Shown here one piece after another: positions 17,032-25,899 of a DNA stretch of 64,000 nucleotides. Origin of the DNA: JAXGZG01 sp040771825 (GTDB lineage Bacteria; Bacillota; Sulfobacillia; Fermentithermobacillales; Fermentithermobacillaceae); assembly GCA_040771825.1 (NCBI GenBank), contig JAXGZG010000003.1, forward strand, positions 310,001 through 374,000, written 5' to 3'. The position numbers and the translations under genes are program-made. Every line of letters starts with the position of its first letter. The first letter of the stretch is position 1. A model generated the notes under the pieces. The model saw only the letters and a list, made by a program, of their open reading frames with translations. It was not told the origin of the DNA and did no database searches.

Positions 17032-19053
17032 CTAGAGCTTCTTTTCCACCACGTCTTCCACCAGATTGTCATCTGCCACATAAGGCAGTGTGATATGTCC
17101 TTGGCCGGCGTATTGCCTGTTGAATTCCGCTCCCGTTTCCATGGAATTCGGGTTTCTCGCCCAAGATCTTCTAGCCACACCGCCGATAACGTCCCACAAG
17201 AGAGCCGACTTAATGACCTCGTCTGCCCGTTCACTCCCATCTAGCACCAATCCAAAACCGCCGTTCATGGCTTTGCCGACTCCTACTCCGCCGCCGTTAT
17301 GCAGCGCAACCATAGTCATACCGCGGGCAGCATCGCCGATTATGCAATGGGTAGCCATATCGGCCATTACGTTACTGCCATCCCTAATGTTAGCCGTTTC
17401 CCGGAAAGGCGAGTCCGCACCGCTGGTATCGTGGTGGTCACGTCCCATCATCACCGGGCCGATTTCCCCTCGGCGCACCATCTCATTGAACGCCAAGGCG
17501 ATCCTTATCCGGCCCTCCGCATCTTGATACAGTATCCGAGCCTGGGTTCCCACCACCAACTTGTTCTTCTCCGCATCGCGAATCCAGATGTAGTTGTCCC
17601 GGTCTTGTCCTCGACGGTTGGGGTCGATGCACTCCATAGCCGCCCTGTCGGTCTTAGCTAGGTCTTCAGGCTTTCCGCTCAGGCAAACCCATCGGAAAGG
17701 ACCGTAACCGTAGTCGAACAGCATGGGGCCCATGATGTCTTCCACGTAAGAGGGGAAGATGAACCCGTCTTTCGTGTCCACGCCATTCTTGGCGATTTCC
17801 TTTACCCCGGCATCGTAGACGGCCTTTAGGAACGAGTTCCCGTAGTCAAAGAAATAGGTTCCGCGTTCCACCAGGGCCTTGATCAGTTGAAAATGCCGCC
17901 TTAAACTTTCGTCAACCTTATGCCTGAATAGGGCTAGATCTTCGGTTAGTAATCTGGTTCTCTCCTCAAAAGAGATACCCCGGGGGCAATAGCCGCCATC
18001 GTAAGGGGCATGACACGAAGTCTGGTCAGACAAGAGATCAATATGGATATTGTTGTCCAAAGCATACTGAAGCAGATCGACAATGTTTCCGTGGTAGGCG
18101 ATGGAAATCGGTTCTTTCTTGTCCATAGACTCCTTGGCGATGGCGAATACCTCTTCCAGGTCCGGCGAGACTCGGCTCACCCACCCCTGGTCCCGGCGAG
18201 TCTCAATACGAGAGTAGTCCACTTCGGCGATAATACCCGCGGCGCGGGCAATTTCCGCAGCCTTTGGCTGGGCTCCGCTCATGCCGCCCAGTCCAGACGA
18301 CACGAACAACCTGCCGCGAAGGTCGCTGTCCTGAGGAATCCCAAGCTTCGAACGGCCGGCGTTTAGCAGGGTGTTGAATGTCCCGTGGACTATGCCCTGA
18401 GGGCCAATGTACATCCAACCGCCGGCGGTCATCTGCCCGTAGCTGGCCACCCCCATTTCGGCTGCGATTTCCCAATCCTCTTGGTTGTCGAACATCCCAA
18501 CCATCAGTCCGTTGGTAATCACAACCCGAGGGGCTTCAGGCCTAGACGGAAACAATCCGACGGGGTGTCCGGATGCCATAACAAGCGTCTGGTCCTCAGT
18601 GAGGACTTCAAGGTACTTTTTGATCAATCGGTACTGCAGCCAGTTCTGACACACGCTTCCGGTTTCGCCATAGGTTACTAACTCGTAGGGATACAAGGCG
18701 ACATCGAAATCCAAGTTGTTATCGATCATCACCTGGATGGCTTTGCCGGCCAAGCATTGTCCTTTGTACTCCTCAAAAGGCCGGCCATAAATCCGCCCTT
18801 CTGGCCGATAGCGGTAAGCGTAAATGCGGCCCCGGGTTACCAGTTCCTCCATGAACTCAGGGGCCAGTTTCGCGTGCAATTCCACCGGCACGTACCGGAG
18901 AGCGTTCTTCAGGGCGGTCTTGGCCTGTTCTTTGGTCAAGCGAAAACCGCGGTCCGGGGCCCTCCGTATGCCGTCGACAAAGGTGGGCATCGGTGGAAGC
19001 TCCGCGTCCAACTTGATAGTCATGGCCGCGGAAACATCCGTATTGGTTACCAT
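17032..19053 (-). CDS. hutU: Urocanate hydratase (long form)
   Basis: 673 residues from ATG 19053, chosen because AAGGAGGG lies just upstream; the frame opens further up at 19128 without a ribosome site. It hydrates urocanate to imidazolonepropionate in histidine breakdown, using tightly bound NAD+. Visible landmarks are GRIYGRPFEEYKGQCLAGKA, QNWLQYRLIKKYLEVL, the NAD-loop sequence SSGLGGMSGAQPKA, YDGGYCPRGISFEERT with the conserved Cys, and GRDHHDTSGADSPFRETANI. Common bacterial HutU is about 550 residues; this longer version matches the animal-like form found in several anaerobes. No other hut gene is nearby, so it is not part of a local histidine operon. Confidence 0.95.
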   Translation of the reverse strand: MVTNTDVSAAMTIKLDAELPPMPTFVDGIRRAPDRGFRLTKEQAKTALKNALRYVPVELHAKLAPEFMEELVTRGRIYAYRYRPEGRIYGRPFEEYKGQCLAGKAIQVMIDNNLDFDVALYPYELVTYGETGSVCQNWLQYRLIKKYLEVLTEDQTLVMASGHPVGLFPSRPEAPRVVITNGLMVGMFDNQEDWEIAAEMGVASYGQMTAGGWMYIGPQGIVHGTFNTLLNAGRSKLGIPQDSDLRGRLFVSSGLGGMSGAQPKAAEIARAAGIIAEVDYSRIETRRDQGWVSRVSPDLEEVFAIAKESMDKKEPISIAYHGNIVDLLQYALDNNIHIDLLSDQTSCHAPYDGGYCPRGISFEERTRLLTEDLALFRHKVDESLRRHFQLIKALVERGTYFFDYGNSFLKAVYDAGVKEIAKNGVDTKDGFIFPSYVEDIMGPMLFDYGYGPFRWVCLSGKPEDLAKTDRAAMECIDPNRRGQDRDNYIWIRDAEKNKLVVGTQARILYQDAEGRIRIALAFNEMVRRGEIGPVMMGRDHHDTSGADSPFRETANIRDGSNVMADMATHCIIGDAARGMTMVALHNGGGVGVGKAMNGGFGLVLDGSERADEVIKSALLWDVIGGVARRSWARNPNSMETGAEFNRQYAGQGHITLPYVADDNLVEDVVEKKL

Positions 19054-19171
19054 CTGGGAACCCTCCTTGTGTTCTGATCGGAATCTCTTTGCGTCAAGTT
19101 CAAGGTCGAAGCGGCAAACGTTTCTCACCCCAAGACTATCAGCAACCTAAGCAAGTGGGCCACTGCAACGC

Positions 19172-20527
19172 TTATTCTTCCCGCCTTAGCATCCTAGACC
19201 CCGCCAGCGCAGCCCAAGGCTTCTCCTCTCCTTGCCGGAAGAAAAACTTCACGGCCACCTGCTGCTCCGGCGCCTGGTAGAAGAGAGTTCTCTCATCTGA
19301 AATGCTGAGTCGGAACTCCTCACCGTTGGCCAGGATCCGGGCCGAGGCCGGGTGCTCGCAGCCGTTGTCCTCATCAATCATTACTATGATCCTTCCACCT
19401 TCATTGCACGAATACGTCCCTATGAAACGTTCCAGATAGCCGGGGGGAACATCAGCCCATTCAACCTCTACGCTGCGTTTTTGATCTATTGGGAAGCCAA
19501 GACTCATATTGACTGCCGCCAGCCAGATAGCACCCGCCGGGACACCTCCTACGTTAGTGAGAACTGCGCAAGCGATGCCTTTTTGCGGAACGAAGCCGAA
19601 ATTTGATGAAACGCCGGGCTGACCACCACCATGCTCAACCAACGTCACCCCGCAATAATCGGGAGTGGTCTGCAACCCAAGACAATAGAAGGATTTACGC
19701 CCGGTCTGGATAACGGGCGTGCACATCCGTTTGATGGCATCCCGGTCGACGAGTCGCTGGCCGTTGGGGGCGACTCCACCGTTTAGGTATACCGACGCGT
19801 ATTTCATTAGGTCAAGAACGTTGGAACGGACTCCGCCGCCCACTTCATAGGTGCCAAGGACAGGCCACGACTGGCGCTCAAGTACGCCTTTTTCCTTGTT
19901 GTAGTTATATGGAACCGTAACGTCCCCCATTTTTTCGAGTTCCTCAAGGTTGTAGGTAGAACGATGCATCCCAATAGCGTCTAGCACGTGCTGCGTCATG
20001 TACCTGCGGTAAAGCTGTCCGGTCAGCCTTTCTATTATGTGGCCATTCAGCAAAAAAGTATCGTTGGCGTAACTGAAGTACTCACCCGGTGGCCCAAGCA
20101 GCTCATATTCTTCTGCATTGAGAAACTTCACATGGTCAGAGAACGCGATGATGTCTTGCCTGCGAGTCATCGGAGGAAGCCCTGTGCTATGACTCAAGAT
20201 ATGACGGGTTTGCACCTTTGACATGTCGGGACAGCCTCTGAAGGTGAGTTCAGGTATGTATTTGGTTACGGGATCATCGATGGAGAGTAACCCTGCGTCG
20301 GCTAGTTGGTTGATAGCCAGTGACGTAAACGACTTGCTCACAGATGCGACGCCGAAAATGGACTCGGGCGTAACCTTGTCGCCAGTCTCTATGTCGCGCA
20401 CTCCGAAGCCCTTGGCGTAAACGACTTCGTTACCAACCGACAACGCTACTGCAGCGCCGGCTATGTGGTTCTCCTCCATTACCCGCGCTACGTACTGCTC
20501 GAACTCGTCCCATTTGTCGTTAGCCAT
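19172..20527 (-). CDS. S12-family serine hydrolase (beta-lactamase/esterase-like)
   Basis: 451 residues from ATG 20527 (GGAGG ten bases upstream); an open extension to 20719 lacks support. It has the class C beta-lactamase/DD-peptidase signature: S62-V-S-K65 (SxxK), YAN in GEYFSYANDTF, and HGGGQPG in place of KTG. A C-terminal lipocalin-like domain (FIGTYSCNEGGRIIVM...) follows. No signal peptide, so likely cytoplasmic, acting as an esterase or D-amino-acid peptidase rather than an antibiotic-resistance enzyme. It is divergent from ogt across a 240-bp gap. Confidence 0.88.
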   Translation of the reverse strand: MANDKWDEFEQYVARVMEENHIAGAAVALSVGNEVVYAKGFGVRDIETGDKVTPESIFGVASVSKSFTSLAINQLADAGLLSIDDPVTKYIPELTFRGCPDMSKVQTRHILSHSTGLPPMTRRQDIIAFSDHVKFLNAEEYELLGPPGEYFSYANDTFLLNGHIIERLTGQLYRRYMTQHVLDAIGMHRSTYNLEELEKMGDVTVPYNYNKEKGVLERQSWPVLGTYEVGGGVRSNVLDLMKYASVYLNGGVAPNGQRLVDRDAIKRMCTPVIQTGRKSFYCLGLQTTPDYCGVTLVEHGGGQPGVSSNFGFVPQKGIACAVLTNVGGVPAGAIWLAAVNMSLGFPIDQKRSVEVEWADVPPGYLERFIGTYSCNEGGRIIVMIDEDNGCEHPASARILANGEEFRLSISDERTLFYQAPEQQVAVKFFFRQGEEKPWAALAGSRMLRREE

Positions 20528-20767
20528 ATATACTGCGCCTCCAAACCGCTGTGTTAGCAACGGGGGATTTCGCCAGTCGCGGTCAGGTTTCCTCCGAACT
20601 ACCCGAATGGTTCCGTTCACCATTCGTACGCGGATCGTCCACGAGTCATTACCATTCGTTCGCCATGACCATCGCGCATCTCGCATGAAGCCTTTCCGCG
20701 AGATCCATGGTAGAATCATTTAGGAAAATACAAAAAGTCCCAATCCTTTCGCGCCGGAGGTGCATCA

Positions 20768-21235
20768 ATGAAAAGCGTGTGGTATTATGACTACCCTATC
20801 GGAAGAATAGGCATTGCCGAGGAAGACGGCTACATAATTCGCATCTTTTTTGCCAACGAGAAGTGTCCTGCAAATTTCGAGATCGCGAAGACGCCTCTGA
20901 TTGAGAAAGCCGCTACGCAGCTTGACGAGTATTTTGACGGCAAGCGCCGTAAGTTCGACCTGCCCCTACACTTGCCCGGCACGGACTTCCAGCGTGCCTG
21001 TTGGACAGCCCTGCAAACTATACCTTGGGGCGAGACCCGAAGCTACAAGGACATCGCCCTGCAGATTGGAAACCCCAAAGCCGTCCGTGCGGTGGGTATG
21101 GCCAATAATCGCAACCCTATTCCCATCATCGTTCCGTGTCACCGTGTGATAGGGAGCGATGGCAGCCTAACCGGCTACGGGGGCGGTCTTCCTGCAAAAC
21201 AGTATCTTCTGGATATCGAGAAACTCACATCCTAG
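20768..21235 (+). CDS. ogt: Methylated-DNA--protein-cysteine methyltransferase
   Basis: 155 residues with GGAGGTG upstream of ATG 20768. It carries the acceptor motif IVPCHRV (C124) and the helix-turn-helix region GETRSYKDIALQIGNPKAVR with the Arg finger, followed by GYGGGLPAKQYLLDIE. It removes alkyl groups from O6-alkylguanine in a suicide reaction in the cytoplasm. Length is typical for Ogt proteins lacking an Ada domain. It stands as a single gene. Confidence 0.95.
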   Translation: MKSVWYYDYPIGRIGIAEEDGYIIRIFFANEKCPANFEIAKTPLIEKAATQLDEYFDGKRRKFDLPLHLPGTDFQRACWTALQTIPWGETRSYKDIALQIGNPKAVRAVGMANNRNPIPIIVPCHRVIGSDGSLTGYGGGLPAKQYLLDIEKLTS

Positions 21236-21376
21236 AGACGGTCTACGAGCTAGACCCGCGAGCCAGATCTGCGAACCAGATGGCAAGCGCAAAGCCGCGT
21301 ACGCCTTGGGATAACGCTGGCTAATTGCGGGTGCGGTGGCTGGGTGCGGAGCTGCGGGACTTGTTTCCCTATTCCC

Positions 21377-21874
21377 TTATTCCAGCCTAGTCTTCCCAGT
21401 AAGATGCTCTACGTCTATTCTTACTATCGCCGTGCCCTCTATGTGCCGCTTAACATATTCAGCAACCTCTTCCGAGGTAATCGTGCCCTTTCCCAGGATG
21501 TACTTGTCCAGCAACTTCTGCACCCCATACTCCTTTTCGCACCCGGTAACCATCAGGGCCCTGCCAAAAACAATGATGCTGTCGAACAGCATACTAATGG
21601 CATCAGGCAAAACCACCGCTTTTGTTACAACAGAAAACGAGACTCTGTTGTCGGCTTCAATAGCATCCAGTTTGTGCCCCTCCAAAGCCGAATGGAAGTA
21701 TATGCGCTTATGTTCGGCATCGTATGCGTAGTTGAGAGGGACTACATAAGGGTACCCGTTGTCGCCTATGACACCCAAGAACCCGATTTCGCCCTTGTGA
21801 AGAATCTCCTCGGCGGCTTCCGACGGAATCCCTCTGTCCGATCTTCTTAAGCCCCTGAACTCTGATTTAGACAC
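21377..21874 (-). CDS. Pyridoxamine 5'-phosphate oxidase-fold (NimA-like) flavoprotein
   Basis: 165 residues from GTG 21874, with AAAGGGGA about nine bases upstream; the frame continues to a poorer start at 21928. The pattern LRRSDRGIPSEAAEEILHKG, IGFLGVIGDNGYPYVVPLNY and IYFHSALEGHKLDAIEADNR, then VSFSVVTKAVV is that of NimA/PNPOx-like FMN-binding split-barrel proteins, common in anaerobes. Members reduce nitro groups or bind flavin or haem; the substrate here is unknown. It lies alone, next to a gene relic. Confidence 0.85.
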   Translation of the reverse strand: MSKSEFRGLRRSDRGIPSEAAEEILHKGEIGFLGVIGDNGYPYVVPLNYAYDAEHKRIYFHSALEGHKLDAIEADNRVSFSVVTKAVVLPDAISMLFDSIIVFGRALMVTGCEKEYGVQKLLDKYILGKGTITSEEVAEYVKRHIEGTAIVRIDVEHLTGKTRLE

Positions 21875-21931
21875 TTTTGCTGTCCCCTTTCTTCGACCTT
21901 CGAGCCATTGTGGGATGTGACATGCCACCTT

Positions 21932-22170
21932 CTAACGATTCCGACGAGCGGCATACGCGAAAGCCAGAAAGTATTTGCGCCACGAATCCACTGTAACATC
22001 CTCCGCGGCTTCTAGGCATCGGAACAGCAAGGTGGTCTTCCCTATACCCTGGGGCCTTGGCGGAACACGTTTTGAGCGAGCCACACGGCCACCCCCACCG
22101 AAATGTCGGGCTCTACACAGTAAGCTTGCTGCCATTTCTCAGCAAGGATAGGATGTGGTGGGCTACTCAT
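21932..22170 (-). pseudogene. Possible decayed ATPase-like remnant
   Basis: A short frame (21932-22135) contains GIGKTTLLFRCLEAAEDV, which resembles a P-loop, but it is only 67 codons. An overlapping frame reads as a better protein in its first half (AEKWQQAYCVEPDISVGVAV) and then stops. This looks like a frameshifted scrap of a larger gene. The rest of the 21875-22291 interval holds only a terminator. Confidence 0.3.
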
Positions 22171-22189
22171 CAGTGATAGTGGGCGTAGA

Positions 22190-22226
22190 AAAGCCCCTGC
22201 GCCAGTATTCCGGCAACAGGGGCTTT
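22190..22226 (-). terminator. Rho-independent terminator of the lip-lpd-glyA-efp operon
   Basis: AAAGCCCCTG (22190-22199) pairs with CAGGGGCTTT (22217-22226); on the minus strand the stem ends in TTTTCT. It lies 65 bases after the CD1247-like stop and is the first strong terminator after the radical-SAM genes. Confidence 0.88.
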
Positions 22227-22291
22227 AGCCTTGCCTTGGCTAACCTGACCTAGACTAACCCAACTTCTCCAGGACCCGAAGCGGCAATTGC

Positions 22292-22771
22292 CTACTTATG
22301 CTTCTCGCAGCACCCTTTGCGCTTGCCGTGTTCCTCGTCTTCATCGTCATCATCACAGCAGCACTCGTCATCATCATCGTCGTCATCGTCATCATCGTCA
22401 TCGTCATCATCGTCCCAATCCAGGTCATCGGTGCAGAATTCCTCGCCGCACTCGGGGCAGTCAATATCCACCTCTGGGTCATCAAGGAGCGATGACTCAA
22501 CCTCGATAACGTCGCCGCAATTCGGGCAACGTACCTCGACGAACTCTTCCCCGTACACTTCCTCTTCAATGTCGGCGAGATCCTCGTCCAGGGAGTCAAC
22601 GTAGTCCTGAAGATCATCCTGAGCCTCCATGACCTCCTCAACTGCCTGCGCCATCTCCTTTAGAACTTCGCAGATGACCTTGATCGCCTTGCCTTCCTTG
22701 GTGCTCTCAGAAATCTCGAGACCCTCAACTAATCCCTGCAGATACGAAACCCTCTCCTTAATGTCAGACTT
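22292..22771 (-). CDS. CD1247-type N-terminal domain protein with zinc ribbon, poly-Asp run and Cys-rich tail
   Basis: The family opening (S)DIKERVSYLQGLVEGLEIS is in frame but no ATG, GTG or TTG precedes it. AGGAGG lies nine bases before an AAG codon (22771-22769) exactly where the start should be. An internal ATG at 22654 would remove the conserved N-terminal domain. Layout of 159 residues: helical N-terminus, an acidic helix (AQDDLQDYVDSLDEDLADI), a zinc ribbon with CPNC and CPEC, a run of 16 Asp, then ECCCDDDDEDEE and GCCEKHK. The family occurs in Clostridia and its function is unknown. It closes an operon with efp and pepP, an order I recall from other Clostridia. Confidence 0.75.
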   Translation of the reverse strand, partial: KSDIKERVSYLQGLVEGLEISESTKEGKAIKVICEVLKEMAQAVEEVMEAQDDLQDYVDSLDEDLADIEEEVYGEEFVEVRCPNCGDVIEVESSLLDDPEVDIDCPECGEEFCTDDLDWDDDDDDDDDDDDDDDDECCCDDDDEDEEHGKRKGCCEKHK

Positions 22772-22863
22772 CTCTTTGCTCCTCCTTTGACTTGGATTCT
22801 AGAACCCCGATTCTTCGCTCTCCAGCGCCCTTGTCCGCTGCGGGCCGAACCCTGCCTTTACTC

Positions 22864-23421
22864 CTAGACCCTCTCTATGTAGGTGTTGGTCCTGGTGTCG
22901 ACTTTGATCTTGTCGCCTACGTTGATGAACAACGGCACCTTAATGACCGCACCTGTCTCAAGGGTCGCGGGCTTGGTCCCACCTGTGGCGGTATCCCCCT
23001 TAAACCCCGGATCGGTCTCCACAACGGCCAATTCCACAAAGTTGGGGATCTCAACCCCAATCACCCTGTTATCATAACTCAGAATCGCCACGTTCATGTT
23101 CTCTTTGAGATAGATAACGCCGCTTCCCACTTCGTCCTTAGGGATGACCGTCTGATCGTATGTCTCGGTGTCCATGAAGGTGTAGTCATCGCCCATGCTG
23201 TACAGATACTGTGCCTCGCGCTTCTCAATGTGGGCCTTTGGCAGCTTCTCTCCTGCGTTGAACGTACGTTCCAGTACATTCCCGGTGATTACGTTCTTGA
23301 TTTTGGCTCTCACAAAAGCCGACCCTTTGCCAGGTTTCACGTGCTGAAAATCTACTACGATCCAAGGCTGGCCGTCAATCTGTACTGTCACTCCGGTACG
23401 GAAATCGTTTGTTGATATCAT
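22864..23421 (-). CDS. efp: Translation elongation factor P
   Basis: 185 residues, the normal EF-P length, with three beta-barrel domains. The N-terminal domain has MISTNDFRTGVTVQIDGQ and VKPGKGSAFVR, whose K32 sits at the tip that enters the ribosome and is modified in some bacteria. The C-terminus has ETDPGFKGDTATGGTKPA and TGAVIKVPLFINVGDKIKVD. EF-P relieves stalling at proline runs. It follows the Xaa-Pro peptidase gene by 60 bases, a common pairing in Bacillota. Confidence 0.98.
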   Translation of the reverse strand: MISTNDFRTGVTVQIDGQPWIVVDFQHVKPGKGSAFVRAKIKNVITGNVLERTFNAGEKLPKAHIEKREAQYLYSMGDDYTFMDTETYDQTVIPKDEVGSGVIYLKENMNVAILSYDNRVIGVEIPNFVELAVVETDPGFKGDTATGGTKPATLETGAVIKVPLFINVGDKIKVDTRTNTYIERV

Positions 23422-23481
23422 GCGTTCAACCCTCTCTACTGCCCCTGGCCACGCCGCCTAACCATCATAGTGGTGCGGGAC

Positions 23482-24564
23482 TTATCTGGGATCAAGTACC
23501 GTCAGTTCCTTGGGACTTGCGGAAAGAACCCTGTTACCGTCCTCGGTCACAAGAACCAGGTCCTCAATCCTGACGCCGCCAAAACCGGGTATATATCTCC
23601 CGGGCTCAACCGTGATAATCATGCCGGGAGCCAGCATATCCTCAGACTTCCTTGAAGCCGACGGGCCTTCGTGTACGTTCAGACCCACTCCGTGGCCAAT
23701 ACCGTGTCCAAAATACTCGCCGTAGCCGGCTTCTTCTATTATGCGCCGTCCCGTAAGGTCGATCTCCTTGGCCGGAACGCCCGGTCCAACCTTATCCACG
23801 GCAGCCACTTGAGCCCTGAGCACTACATTGTATATTTCCTCGTGTCTTGCATCCAGATGCCCCATGACGAATGTCCGGGTCTCATCCGAGCGGTATCCAT
23901 CGTGGGTGGCGCCAAAGTCGAAAGTGACAAAATCCCCGTCTTCCAAAGCCTTAGTGGTGGGAACCCCGTGAGGAAGCGACGATCTCTCCCCAGAAACGAC
24001 TATAAGAGAGAAAGCCACTCCTTCTGATCCCATCTTTCTCATGGTGAACTCAAATTCGGTGGCAAGTTCTAGTTCAGTGGCGCCAATTCGGATAGCTCCG
24101 GTCAAAAGCCCAAATGCCTGGTCCGCTATTTCCTGGGCTTTGGCAATCTTGGCGATTTCGTCGGGAGTCTTGACCATCCTGAGTTTCTCAACGATGCCTG
24201 AAAGTCCCTTAAGCTCGACTCCCTCCAAGCGGTCTTTGAGCTTCTCCCAGTTGGAATAGGACACATAATCCTTCTCGAACCCCAGGCGCCAAACGCCCTT
24301 TTCCAGCAAAGCCTTCTTCAATGCGTCGTCATCGGTGGAGGTCTTTACTACCGAAAACTCTGGGGCTTCCTTTTCTGCCTGCTCAGTGTAGCGCGAGTCG
24401 GTCAAGATGATGGCATCGGTCCCGGTAATCAAGAGACTCCCTGCATCTCCCTTGAAACCTGACAGATAACGCCAGTTTACATAATTGGTTACCAGAAACC
24501 CGTCCAAAGACTCCTGAGCCAACCTCTCTCTGACTCTACCTAGTCTTTCAGAAGTGATGCTCAC
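23482..24564 (-). CDS. Xaa-Pro aminopeptidase/dipeptidase (M24B)
   Basis: 360 residues from GTG 24564, which has GGAGGTG eight bases upstream; the open frame up to 24609 is less likely. The N-terminal creatinase-like domain (LDGFLVTNYVNWRYLSGFKG) precedes a pita-bread catalytic domain. Metal ligands are seen in FDFGATHDGYRSDETRTF (two Asp), GHGIGHGVGLNVHE (His), ITVEPGRYIPG (Glu) and VRIEDLVLV (Glu). It removes residues from Xaa-Pro peptides with two Mn2+ ions. It sits between glyA and efp in the same operon. Confidence 0.95.
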   Translation of the reverse strand: MSITSERLGRVRERLAQESLDGFLVTNYVNWRYLSGFKGDAGSLLITGTDAIILTDSRYTEQAEKEAPEFSVVKTSTDDDALKKALLEKGVWRLGFEKDYVSYSNWEKLKDRLEGVELKGLSGIVEKLRMVKTPDEIAKIAKAQEIADQAFGLLTGAIRIGATELELATEFEFTMRKMGSEGVAFSLIVVSGERSSLPHGVPTTKALEDGDFVTFDFGATHDGYRSDETRTFVMGHLDARHEEIYNVVLRAQVAAVDKVGPGVPAKEIDLTGRRIIEEAGYGEYFGHGIGHGVGLNVHEGPSASRKSEDMLAPGMIITVEPGRYIPGFGGVRIEDLVLVTEDGNRVLSASPKELTVLDPR

Positions 24565-24630
24565 CCAGTTCACCTCCAAGTATTGGCATTCCGCCGCTAA
24601 TTCTATCACATGGTGAAATATCGGGAAAAC

Positions 24631-25878
24631 CTACAAGTAAAACGGATACTTCCCGGTCAAGACGGCAACATCCGCCAAAATCCTCGCCTTTTCCTCTTCA
24701 TCCCCGATGGATGAAAGGGCCCGATCAATTAGGCTGGCCACTACCTTCATATCGTCTTCTTTCATGCCCCTTGTGGTAATGGCGGGAGTGCCGATGCGAA
24801 TGCCGCTGGTCACCGTGGGCTTCTTCTTGTCAAACGGAATGCCGTTCTTGTTGACGGTGATGCCAACCTCGTCCAGGGCCACTTCCGCCTGCCTTCCCGT
24901 GATCCCCTTTGCGGTCAGGTCAACCAGCATCAGGTGGTTATCGGTTCCGCCGGAAACCAGTCTGTAACCTCTTGCCATGAGCTCTTCCGCTAGAACCTTG
25001 GCATTTTTCACGATCTGCCCCTGATAGTCTTTGAAGGAAGGATCCAAAGCTTCTCTGAACGCCACAGCCTTGGCGGCGATGATGTGCATCAAAGGACCGC
25101 CCTGGATACCTGGGAAGATGGCCTTATCGATGCGCTGGCCCCACTCTTGGGTGCAAAGAATCAAGCCGCCCCGGGGGCCCCGAAGAGTCTTGTGAGTAGT
25201 GGTGGTCACAAACTGGGCGTGGGGCACCGGCGAGGGGTGAAGTCCCGCCGCCACCAGTCCCGCTATGTGAGCCATATCCACCATGAGAAGAGCTTCGACT
25301 TCATCGGCTATTTCCCGGAAAACCGCAAAGTCGATAATGCGAGGATAGGCGCTGGCGCCTGCCACAATCAGCTTGGGCTTGCATTCCTTGGCAATTTCCC
25401 TGACCCTGTCATAGTCAATCCGCTCGGTCTTTTGGTCTACACCGTAGGCCACAAAGTTGAAATACTTCCCGGAAATATTCACCGGGCTGCCGTGAGTCAG
25501 GTGGCCGCCGTGGGCCAGATTCATGCCCAAAACGGTGTCTCCGGGCTGGATAGCGGCAAAGTACACTCCTGTGTTGGCTTGGGCCCCCGAATGGGGCTGC
25601 ACGTTGGCGTGTTGGGCGCCAAAGACCGCCTTGGCCCTATCCCTGGCCAGATCCTCCGCCACGTCAACACATTGGCAGCCGCCGTAATAGCGGTGCCTGG
25701 GATAGCCTTCAGCGTACTTATTGGTCATGACGCTGCCCGCAGCCTCGAGAACCGCCCTGGAAACAAGGTTCTCTGAGGCGATCAACTCGATGACGTCCAT
25801 CTGCCTCTTCTTTTCGGCCTCAATCGCCGAGTAAATCTCGGGATCGGCCAGAGAGAGACTTCTCAGTTGACTGTCCAT
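24631..25878 (-). CDS. glyA: Serine hydroxymethyltransferase
   Basis: 415 residues, the usual length. It interconverts serine plus tetrahydrofolate with glycine plus methylene-tetrahydrofolate using PLP. The PLP lysine is in TTTTHKTLRGPRGG (about K227); IELIASENLVS, YAEGYPRHRYYGGCQCVD and NVQPHSGAQANTGVYFA are further family blocks. AAGGTAGG precedes ATG 25878. Its place 21 bases after lpdA and next to the lipoate genes ties it to the glycine cleavage system, which makes the same methylene-folate. Confidence 0.98.
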   Translation of the reverse strand: MDSQLRSLSLADPEIYSAIEAEKKRQMDVIELIASENLVSRAVLEAAGSVMTNKYAEGYPRHRYYGGCQCVDVAEDLARDRAKAVFGAQHANVQPHSGAQANTGVYFAAIQPGDTVLGMNLAHGGHLTHGSPVNISGKYFNFVAYGVDQKTERIDYDRVREIAKECKPKLIVAGASAYPRIIDFAVFREIADEVEALLMVDMAHIAGLVAAGLHPSPVPHAQFVTTTTHKTLRGPRGGLILCTQEWGQRIDKAIFPGIQGGPLMHIIAAKAVAFREALDPSFKDYQGQIVKNAKVLAEELMARGYRLVSGGTDNHLMLVDLTAKGITGRQAEVALDEVGITVNKNGIPFDKKKPTVTSGIRIGTPAITTRGMKEDDMKVVASLIDRALSSIGDEEEKARILADVAVLTGKYPFYL

Positions 25879-25899
25879 AATTACCTACCTTTCCAAAGG

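Noticed and set aside
22288..22604. Overlapping frames giving His/Arg-, Ile/Val- or Ser-rich runs
   Set aside because: These are translations of the (GAT)n-like tract in the poly-Asp gene in the wrong frames.
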